Assembly (NCBI GenBank): GCA_002421405.1
Contig: DIJY01000055.1
Coordinates: 2,321-14,157 of the forward strand
From: Caryophanales bacterium UBA5632
GTDB lineage: Bacteria > Bacillota_I > Bacilli_A > Izemoplasmatales > Hujiaoplasmataceae
DNA length: 11,837 bases
Direction of reading: 5' to 3'
Made by a program: the position numbers and the translations under genes. Positions 1-5,153 of the stretch are shown one piece after another (position 1 is the stretch's first letter; every line of letters starts with the position of its first letter). Under the pieces are notes generated by a model, which worked only from the letters and a program-made list of their open reading frames with translations, ran no database searches and was not told the DNA's origin.

Positions 1-483
1 TTTATCAATAAAGACACCCTTATTGAAACCATAGGGAAAGACAAGATTACCAAAGAATTAAAAATGGATTATGAAACACTCAATCAATTAATCAAAGAAT
101 ATAAAGCCATTCCTGATGAAGCACAATTATCGTTAACAGAATTTCTTGCTTATCATGCTTTATCCATTTCGATGAAACGACATTGTGGTAAATTTATCAA
201 TGTTTATGGAACTGCTGGGATGACAAAAATGGCAGAAGGAAAAGACCTAACCGCTGTTAAATACATGATAGGTACAGGGGGCGCATTGACAAGATTGCCG
301 AATCGAATCAATCTCATCAACCGATATTTAAGTGAAAAAGATGAGATGCTTTTAAAACCGATTTCAACGGTAAAAGTCCTCATTGACAATCAGTATATAA
401 TGGCTACATTAGGCGTTTTATCACTCAAGTATCCCGAAGCAGCAATGACCCTTCTCAAAGCATCACTATCCTTGGATAAGTAG
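1..483 (+). CDS. GlmL/MutL-family protein, C-terminal part (5' end outside window)
   Basis: The reading frame is open from base 1, so the first in-frame ATG (base 64) is almost certainly internal. About 160 residues are visible. They show the C-terminal signature of the GlmL/MutL family: an AEGKDLT stretch, then YMIGTGGALTRLPNR, and a tail with DNQYIMATLGVLS and KYPEAA. The family belongs to the ASKHA ATPases and is proposed to act as a chaperone or reactivating factor for adenosylcobalamin-dependent mutases such as glutamate mutase or D-ornithine aminomutase. Full-length members have roughly 450-470 residues, so about two thirds lies upstream. The stop codon TAG overlaps the Shine-Dalgarno of the racemase gene, whose ATG lies 8 bases further on, so the two are co-transcribed and probably translationally coupled. 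That partner points to the ornithine aminomutase version, but the mutase itself is not in view. The family is a confident call; the exact substrate pathway is inferred. Confidence 0.85.
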   Translation, partial: FINKDTLIETIGKDKITKELKMDYETLNQLIKEYKAIPDEAQLSLTEFLAYHALSISMKRHCGKFINVYGTAGMTKMAEGKDLTAVKYMIGTGGALTRLPNRINLINRYLSEKDEMLLKPISTVKVLIDNQYIMATLGVLSLKYPEAAMTLLKASLSLDK

Positions 484-491
484 GTGAATTT

Positions 492-1550
492 ATGTACCCA
501 AAAATAACCATTGATCTATTAAAATTACAAGCGAATACTCAGACGATGAAGCATTTATGCCACGAAAACGGGATAACGAATTTGTGTGTTGTTGTTAAAG
601 CGCTATCAGGTGATGTCTTGCCTGTTGAGAGCATTGCAGCGGTTGGGTTTGATTATCTTGGTGATTCAAGAATTGAAAATTTACAACGATTTAGTCATCT
701 TTCAATACCAAAAGCGCTGATGCGATTACCGATGCCTCATCAAGTTTATCGTGTCGTTAAATATGCTGATATGTCTCTTAATTCTGAAATTGAGACGATT
801 CGAAAACTAAATAAGGCTGCAAAAAAACAAAAGAAAATTCATGAAATTATCCTCATGTTCGATATGGGCGATTTGCGAGAAGGATTATTTTATCAAGATC
901 AATATTTAGAAATCGTTGATGAAATTTTATCGATGGACAATATTCTTCTCAAAGGAATTGGAACAAATTTAACTTGTTATGGTGGTGTTATTCCGAGTCA
1001 TGATAACTTATCGAATCTTGTGAAAATTGCGCATACGATTGAACACGAATTTGATGTTGAACTTCCAATCATTTCGGGAGGCAACTCATCATCCGTTTTC
1101 TTATTTGGAAAAAATATTATTCCAAACGAAATCAACAGTCTTCGAATCGGCGAAGCAATTCTTCTTGGACGTGAAACAGCCTACGGCGACAAAATTAAAG
1201 GAATGCACGATGATATCTTCACCCTTTACGCCGAAATCATTGAATTGAAGGAAAAGCCGTCCTATCCAATTGGATCCATTGGAATGAATTCATTTGGTGA
1301 AGTTCCAATCATTGAAGACAAGGGAATGATGAAACGCGCGATTCTTGCGATTGGGAAACAAGATGTACAGTTTGATAACATCGTTCCAATGGATTCATCG
1401 ATTGAAATTGTGGGCGCGAGTAGCGATCACTTAATGATTGATTTGAAAGATTCTCATTATCATTTGGGGGACATCATTGCTTTTAGACCTAATTATCCGG
1501 GGTTGCTCCAATTGATGACATCACATTATATCAAAAAAGAACATATATAA
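492..1550 (+). CDS. orr: Alanine/ornithine racemase family PLP enzyme
   Basis: A 352-residue fold-type III PLP enzyme of the alanine-racemase N-terminal superfamily, close to the ornithine racemase (Orr) subgroup. The probable PLP lysine is K36 in VVVKALSGD. Other family marks are DSRIENL (58-64), MRLPMPHQV (77-85), SLNSEIETI (95-103), FDMGDLREG (123-131), GIGTNLTCYGG (155-165), the phosphate-loop-like SGGNSSS (195-201) and LRIGEAILLGRE (217-228). Length matches the family. In Clostridium sticklandii-type ornithine fermentation, Orr makes D-ornithine for the cobalamin-dependent D-ornithine aminomutase, and a GlmL-like gene sits beside it as here. The ATG has an AGGTG Shine-Dalgarno (482-486) inside the end of the upstream gene. 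Substrate is inferred from similarity and context; alanine, lysine or another amino acid remains possible. It is the last gene before a palindromic terminator. Confidence 0.85.
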   Translation: MYPKITIDLLKLQANTQTMKHLCHENGITNLCVVVKALSGDVLPVESIAAVGFDYLGDSRIENLQRFSHLSIPKALMRLPMPHQVYRVVKYADMSLNSEIETIRKLNKAAKKQKKIHEIILMFDMGDLREGLFYQDQYLEIVDEILSMDNILLKGIGTNLTCYGGVIPSHDNLSNLVKIAHTIEHEFDVELPIISGGNSSSVFLFGKNIIPNEINSLRIGEAILLGRETAYGDKIKGMHDDIFTLYAEIIELKEKPSYPIGSIGMNSFGEVPIIEDKGMMKRAILAIGKQDVQFDNIVPMDSSIEIVGASSDHLMIDLKDSHYHLGDIIAFRPNYPGLLQLMTSHYIKKEHI

Positions 1551-1551
1551 A

Positions 1552-1583
1552 ACAAAGGCTTATCCGCGCGGATAAGCCTTTGT
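1552..1583. terminator. Bidirectional palindromic terminator between convergent genes
   Basis: A perfect 32-base inverted repeat (arms of 14-16 bp starting ACAAAGGCTTATCC around a central CGCG) sits just after the racemase stop codon and just beyond the end of the convergent EamA transporter gene. On the minus strand the stem is followed by TTTATATA, a reasonable U-tract. On the plus strand the tail is GATTTATTTA, which is weaker. It probably ends both transcripts. Confidence 0.85.
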
Positions 1584-1590
1584 GATTTAT

Positions 1591-2661
1591 TTAATGGTGT
1601 GAATGTTTATGATGCGAATCAGGTGTATGGGGATGGTCGTGTTCGATAACTTCGTGCTCATGAACATGACGATGCTCACCGATTACACTAGACTCATGAT
1701 CATGATTGTGATGAAGATCGTCGTGAGCATGAAGGTGATCGTGTAAAAGCATTTCATGGATATGAAGGTGATTATGCTTTTCGCTGACTGCAAGATAGGT
1801 TCCAAATAACATGATAATTAGCGCGAAAATAAATTGAAAAGAAATAGATTCTCTCAAAATGATAACCGACAATAACACGCCAACAAATGGAGCCGCTGCA
1901 TAAAATGTTGAAGTTCTTGTTGCACCTAAATCTCTTTGAGCTCGTATATAGAAAAAAAGTGACATTCCGTAAGCAACAAAACCTAGTAATAAAGCATATA
2001 ACAGATAAACCCATTCAGTCGTAAATTGACGTAAAAATAGTGCAATAACAAAAGATCCAAACCCACTTCCAAGACCTTTTACAACAACAATTTGAAGTGG
2101 ATTTTTAAGTGATAACATTCTTGTGAGGTTATTCTCAAGTCCCCAACATATGCTTGCACAAATAACCAGTAAAGACCCAATCGAAAAATGAAATTGAGTG
2201 AAGTCCTCAAAAGATAAGACGACACCAGCAATGACAATAAATAAGATTGCCCATCCCATTCGTTTACCGATTGTTTCTTTAAAAAAAAACATGGCAATCA
2301 TGGAGGTTGCTACAATCTCAAAATTATTCAATAATGATACATTGGATGCATTGGTCATAGTTAAACCTAACATTAGAAGGATAGGAGCTAAAATATCGAG
2401 TAAAACCATTCCAATGACATAAGGAAAATCATTTTTTGTCATTTTTGATTCTTTCAGATGTTCTTTTTTAAAGTAGCTCAAAATAAAATTGACAAAAAGC
2501 ATACCGATACCTGCTCCAAAATAAAGTAAAGAGGCCATTAAAATAGGAGATACATTAAGAAGCAGTATTTTGGATAATGGTGAACTAAATCCATAGAGAA
2601 TGGCGGCTAAAATTGCAAATAAAATAGCCATATTTCTTTTGATTTTAAAGATGCTTTTCAT
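1591..2661 (-). CDS. EamA/DMT-family transporter with His-rich C-terminal tail
   Basis: A 356-residue membrane protein with about ten predicted transmembrane segments in two EamA-type repeats (roughly residues 12-150 and 163-292). Recognisable family stretches include FFFKETIGKRMGWAIL (126-141) and RDLGATRTSTFYAAAPFVG (243-261). DMT transporters usually export small metabolites; no substrate can be named from sequence. After the last helix comes a soluble tail (295-356) in which 24 of 62 residues are histidine, mostly as HxH spaced with Asp and Glu. This suggests binding of Zn, Ni, Co or Cu, so a metal-linked transport or sensing role is possible but unproven. From memory, similar tails occur on other bacterial EamA proteins, so it may mark a subfamily. 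The start has an AGAAAGG-like Shine-Dalgarno; a Met at residue 11 is the alternative. It follows the SemiSWEET gene by 27 bases and is probably in the same operon. Confidence 0.85.
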   Translation of the reverse strand: MKSIFKIKRNMAILFAILAAILYGFSSPLSKILLLNVSPILMASLLYFGAGIGMLFVNFILSYFKKEHLKESKMTKNDFPYVIGMVLLDILAPILLMLGLTMTNASNVSLLNNFEIVATSMIAMFFFKETIGKRMGWAILFIVIAGVVLSFEDFTQFHFSIGSLLVICASICWGLENNLTRMLSLKNPLQIVVVKGLGSGFGSFVIALFLRQFTTEWVYLLYALLLGFVAYGMSLFFYIRAQRDLGATRTSTFYAAAPFVGVLLSVIILRESISFQFIFALIIMLFGTYLAVSEKHNHLHIHEMLLHDHLHAHDDLHHNHDHESSVIGEHRHVHEHEVIEHDHPHTPDSHHKHSHH

Positions 2662-2688
2662 AAAGAAAACCTTTCTAGAAAAAATACA

Positions 2689-2967
2689 TTATTTTGATTT
2701 TGATATTTGATAATCTTTTCGAACACTGATGATTTTAAAAGATAGAATAATGATGCTAAAAATTGCTGTGAAACCATTTGCGAGTAACAAGGCCCAATCA
2801 CGAATATAGATTCCATAAACCAACCATAAAAGGACACCAACGGTAAATACAAGGTACATCGTTAATGAAATACTTTCAGTATTTTTCGTTTTAATCGTTT
2901 TTATTGCTTGCGGAATGAATGAAATGGTTGTTAATATAGCGGCGATAAATCCAATAGCTTCAAACAT
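2689..2967 (-). CDS. SemiSWEET-type (PQ-loop) small transporter
   Basis: A 92-residue protein with three hydrophobic segments (roughly 4-22, 34-54 and 58-82), the size and topology of a bacterial SemiSWEET half-transporter. The family PQ motif is present as SFIPQAIKTIKTKNTESIS (P19, Q20), followed by the usual SL-x-MYL entry to helix 2 and by W49 and N64 in the later helices. SemiSWEETs act as membrane dimers forming one triple-helix-bundle pore. Characterised members move sugars down their gradient, but the substrate here is unknown. The ATG is preceded by a strong AGGGGAG Shine-Dalgarno. The gene lies 37 bases after the Nudix gene and 27 bases before the EamA gene on the same strand, suggesting a three-gene transcript. 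The family call is firm; the role is open. Confidence 0.9.
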   Translation of the reverse strand: MFEAIGFIAAILTTISFIPQAIKTIKTKNTESISLTMYLVFTVGVLLWLVYGIYIRDWALLLANGFTAIFSIIILSFKIISVRKDYQISKSK

Positions 2968-3004
2968 GGTGTCTCCCCTTTTTAATCATCAATATCATAA
3001 CACA

Positions 3005-3568
3005 TTATGATCTTCTTATGGCCTTGATTCGTTCAATTGCTTTGGTATAGATAGAATACATTCTTGTTTCGCTCACATGGTTCAGTAGATCATCGATATC
3101 AAACCATCTGACTCCTGAATTTTCGTCTTTTTTGATAAACAAAGGATCATCTTCATTTGCGATAAGCAGATAAGTAATATTTAAATGCAAATGATCAGGG
3201 ACAAATGCCCCTTTTTTGATATGATTGCGAACATAAATCGTATCAATCATGAAGATTTCATTGTTATAAGGACGAATGTTTTCAACGCCCGTTTCTTCTT
3301 TAGCCTCTTTTATGGCTACCGATAAACAATCTTCTTCTCCATCATTATGTCCTCCGACCCATGCCCAAGATTGATAGATGTTATGAAATGCAAAAAGAAT
3401 TTTAGTCATCGATTCATTGACCACAATCGCAGAAGAGGTTAAATGAGCAATTTCGTTGGTGCGATGCAAGACATCAGGATTGTTTTTTATAAACCTTAAA
3501 ATCGTTCTTTTATCTGCGATTTCTTGATCGTTTTTTGGAATGTAATTCGTTATTTTTTCAATGAACAT
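3005..3568 (-). CDS. Nudix hydrolase
   Basis: A 187-residue cytoplasmic Nudix protein. The Nudix box runs from G73 to V95: G73, E79, then KEAKEETGV, so the metal-binding E88, E91 and E92 are intact, while the usual Arg before the first of them is Lys (K87). That is a conservative change seen in active members. The approach AWVGGHNDGEE (69-79) is typical. The family hydrolyses nucleoside diphosphates linked to another group (NTPs, nucleotide sugars, cofactors, ADP-ribose). The late WFDIDDLL motif (about 155-162) is common in mutT-like enzymes but does not fix the substrate. An N-terminal extension of about 40 residues precedes the fold. Shine-Dalgarno AAAGAGG lies before the ATG. It appears to lead the minus-strand Nudix-SemiSWEET-EamA transcript, with a possible promoter overlapping the end of the antiporter gene. 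Confidence 0.88.
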   Translation of the reverse strand: MFIEKITNYIPKNDQEIADKRTILRFIKNNPDVLHRTNEIAHLTSSAIVVNESMTKILFAFHNIYQSWAWVGGHNDGEEDCLSVAIKEAKEETGVENIRPYNNEIFMIDTIYVRNHIKKGAFVPDHLHLNITYLLIANEDDPLFIKKDENSGVRWFDIDDLLNHVSETRMYSIYTKAIERIKAIRRS

Positions 3569-3604
3569 AAGTAGAACCTCTTTATTTAAGGAGTATTATC
3601 TATA

Positions 3605-3633
3605 AAGATATATCAAGATGCGTTATTTGTCAA
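3605..3633 (-). promoter_or_regulatory. Possible sigma-A promoter for Nudix operon
   Basis: On the minus strand a perfect -35 TTGACA (3628-3633) is followed after 17 bases by TATCTT (3605-3610), a 4/6 match to TATAAT. The -35 overlaps the TGA stop of the antiporter gene. No clear terminator is seen between that gene and the Nudix gene, so read-through from upstream is also possible. Confidence 0.45.
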
Positions 3634-4829
3634 TTTGAAAGTCCTTTAATGGGTGTCACTTCTAACCATCGTTTTGAAGTTGCATCAATCAAGACAGCAC
3701 CCAGTGGCGCGGTGATTAATATTGAAATGACCGCGACTGCAAGAATCAATGCTCCACCAGGGAGTCCTAAACCAAGCGGAATTGAACCAATGGCAGCCTG
3801 TACTGTTGCTTTTGGTAGATAGGAGAAGACCACAAATAGTCTTTCTTTTTTTGTGAGTTGAGTCTTGATTAATGTCAATAAGACACCCGCACAACGAATG
3901 ATTAATGCAATAAAAATTAATAAAATAACTTTGAGTCCAACCGTTGGGATAACGCCGATATCGACTGCCGCTCCCACCAAAACAAAAAGGATTATTTCTG
4001 CGAAAACCCAAATTTTCTCGAATTTTCCAACCAATCGTTTTGCTAGCACGACATACTGTTTTAAAATCGTGATTCCCATCGTCATGACTGCAATTAATCC
4101 TGAGATCGAGAAAACTGGTTTAATCCATTCTTGAAAAGCGATAAACAAAAATGCGAAGCTAAATAAAATCATAACTTTGATTGTGTCGCGGATATGAATT
4201 TTCCTAAAAAACCAAACGAGGAGAGATCCTACACCAACACCCAATGCAACCCCTGACAATATTGTTAAAGGTAATGCAAGGATTGATAAGGCTGAAAACG
4301 TATTGCTTTGAGCCATCTGGACAAATGAAGCAAATAGCACGATGACATAGATATCATCCACCGAAGCCCCAGCCATAATCATCTGTGGTATCGATTTGTT
4401 CGTTCCCCGATTTGATTCGATTAATTTTATCATTCTTGGAACGATGACTGCCGGAGAGACCGCCGCTAAAACCGCTCCCATCATCGCTGCTTGGAGGTAG
4501 GTAATCTCAAATAACATCGGCGCAAATATCACAACCGCGATGATTTCAAAGGTTGCGGGAATAAAAGATAGCAATAAAGCAGGTCTCCCAACCCGCTTTA
4601 AATCTTTTAAGTCAAGGGTCAAACCCGCTCTCAACAAAATAACAATCAAAGCAATCTGTCTTAAATCTAAGGAAAGATCTAAAAGACTGGAATCGATTAG
4701 GTTTAATACGTAAGGACCTAAGATGATACCCGTAAGCAACATTGCAACAAGTCCTGGGAGTTTCAGTTTGATGAATATCTGAGAAAGCGTTAAACTAAGT
4801 AATACGATTAAGGCTAGACTGAGTAGCAT
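3630..4829 (-). CDS. CPA2 (NHA/SLC9B-like) cation/proton antiporter
   Basis: A 399-residue integral membrane protein with about 12 hydrophobic segments. It carries LLRAGLTLDL, AVSPAVIVP (residues 123-131) and, in the next helix, ASVDDIYVIV with a paired Asp-Asp (D158, D159). The DD pair and the SPAVxVP loop are hallmarks of CPA2 antiporters, and the pattern resembles NHA/SLC9B proteins. DD-type members are generally electrogenic Na+(Li+)/H+ exchangers; ion preference here is inferred. There is no C-terminal TrkA/RCK domain. I chose the ATG at 4829 because AAAGGA lies 6 bases before it. Two longer in-frame starts fail: 4844 directly follows the terminator T-run, and 4886 lies inside a conserved fluoride-riboswitch element. 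The gene is expressed from a near-consensus promoter through that riboswitch, suggesting induction by fluoride. Fluoride riboswitches on antiporter genes have been reported, where the pump may help pH or ion balance during HF stress. Confidence 0.88.
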   Translation of the reverse strand: MLLSLALIVLLSLTLSQIFIKLKLPGLVAMLLTGIILGPYVLNLIDSSLLDLSLDLRQIALIVILLRAGLTLDLKDLKRVGRPALLLSFIPATFEIIAVVIFAPMLFEITYLQAAMMGAVLAAVSPAVIVPRMIKLIESNRGTNKSIPQMIMAGASVDDIYVIVLFASFVQMAQSNTFSALSILALPLTILSGVALGVGVGSLLVWFFRKIHIRDTIKVMILFSFAFLFIAFQEWIKPVFSISGLIAVMTMGITILKQYVVLAKRLVGKFEKIWVFAEIILFVLVGAAVDIGVIPTVGLKVILLIFIALIIRCAGVLLTLIKTQLTKKERLFVVFSYLPKATVQAAIGSIPLGLGLPGGALILAVAVISILITAPLGAVLIDATSKRWLEVTPIKGLSN

Positions 4830-4835
4830 AGAAGT

Positions 4836-4841
4836 TCCTTT
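4836..4841 (-). promoter_or_regulatory. Shine-Dalgarno fixing the antiporter start
   Basis: AAAGGA on the minus strand, 6 bases before the ATG at 4829 and just downstream of the riboswitch terminator T-run. Neither upstream in-frame ATG (4844, 4886) has a comparable site. Confidence 0.75.
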
Positions 4842-4844
4842 CAT

Positions 4845-4886
4845 AAAAAAAATGACTTTACGCCCAAAAATGAGAGTAGAAGTCAT
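4845..4886 (-). terminator. Riboswitch expression-platform terminator
   Basis: On the minus strand ATGACTT (4886-4880) pairs perfectly with AAGTCAT (4858-4852), followed at once by seven U residues (4851-4845). Two further pairs (AC with GT) can form after a small internal loop. The ascending arm is the 3' part of the fluoride aptamer (the GATGACTTCTAC segment), so aptamer folding and terminator folding are mutually exclusive. This is the standard ON-switch design: ligand-bound aptamer, no terminator, antiporter transcribed. Confidence 0.75.
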
Positions 4887-4936
4887 CAGCGTTTTTCCGC
4901 GGTTTAAGCAAATTGCTATGGGAGAACATCATTCCC
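4876..4936 (-). ncRNA. Fluoride riboswitch (crcB motif) aptamer
   Basis: Read on the minus strand the leader has the ordered elements of the crcB/fluoride aptamer. GGGA pairs with UCCC (4936-4933 with 4923-4920) closing a nine-base loop AUGAUGUUC. Then comes the near-invariant AAACC (4905-4901), a short P3 stem GCG/CGC (4900-4898 with 4891-4889), UGAUGA directly after it and CUAC at 4879-4876. This matches, segment by segment, the published Pseudomonas syringae crcB RNA as I remember it. The long-range pairing of loop GAUGU (4930-4926) with ACUUC (4883-4879) has one U-U mismatch. A small extra hairpin AGCA/UGCU (4917-4907) lies in the linker before AAACC. The predicted transcription start falls on the first aptamer bases, and a terminator follows, both typical of this riboswitch class. 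Confidence 0.82.
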
Positions 4937-4943
4937 GAGTATG

Positions 4944-4972
4944 ATTATACTAAATCGATTGAATTCAGTCAA
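4944..4972 (-). promoter_or_regulatory. Sigma-A promoter for riboswitch/antiporter
   Basis: On the minus strand TTGACT (4967-4972), a 17-base spacer and a perfect TATAAT (4944-4949). The expected start is about 4937, exactly at the 5' end of the aptamer. This leaves a leader of about 108 bases before the ATG at 4829. Confidence 0.8.
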
Positions 4973-5099
4973 CGAAATTCGCCTTTCTATATTATAAAGG
5001 ATATTTCTACAATTTTTTATAAGCGTATGAGAGCGTTCACAAAGAAACCTTAAAATATTATCACTTTATAAAGTGAGGAAATTTCTCAAATTATTCTGG
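4973..5099. other. Divergent intergenic region between antiporter and topA promoters
   Basis: No convincing coding sequence was found on either strand. The stretch is very AT-rich. It lies between the minus-strand antiporter promoter and the plus-strand topA promoter, and its most obvious structure is the 16-base palindrome at 5061-5076. A short CCTTT...AAAGG inverted repeat (4982-5000) is weak. Confidence 0.5.
5061..5076. repeat. Perfect 16-bp palindrome upstream of topA
   Basis: TCACTTTATAAAGTGA equals its own reverse complement. It lies 23 bases upstream of the topA -35 box and has no U-tract, so a transcription-factor operator is more likely than a terminator. No known regulator consensus is recognised. 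Confidence 0.5.
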
Positions 5100-5128
5100 T
5101 TGACATCATCACTGAATATGAGTATAGT
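5100..5128 (+). promoter_or_regulatory. Sigma-A promoter for topA
   Basis: Perfect -35 TTGACA (5100-5105), 17-base spacer and TATAGT (5123-5128, 5/6 match). The expected start is near 5135, giving a short leader with ATGGGG as a modest Shine-Dalgarno before the ATG at 5154. A TATAAT at 5131-5136 is also present but too far (25 bases) from this -35. Confidence 0.75.
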
Positions 5129-5153
5129 TATATAATGAAATGGGGTAATAGCG

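Noticed and set aside
1027..1248. Open frame of 73 codons inside the racemase gene
   Set aside because: Out-of-frame shadow with no Shine-Dalgarno or recognisable family; the racemase frame carries all conserved motifs.
2994..3011. Inverted repeat ATCATAA-CACA-TTATGAT at the end of the Nudix gene, as a terminator
   Set aside because: Short AT-only stem with no U-tract on the minus strand, and the next gene follows closely; probably chance.
3685..4011. 108-codon minus-strand frame overlapping the antiporter gene
   Set aside because: Shifted frame of a clear membrane protein, with no plausible domain or ribosome site.
5131..5136. TATAAT as the topA -10 box
   Set aside because: It is 25 bases from the TTGACA; TATAGT at 5123-5128 has the correct 17-base spacing.
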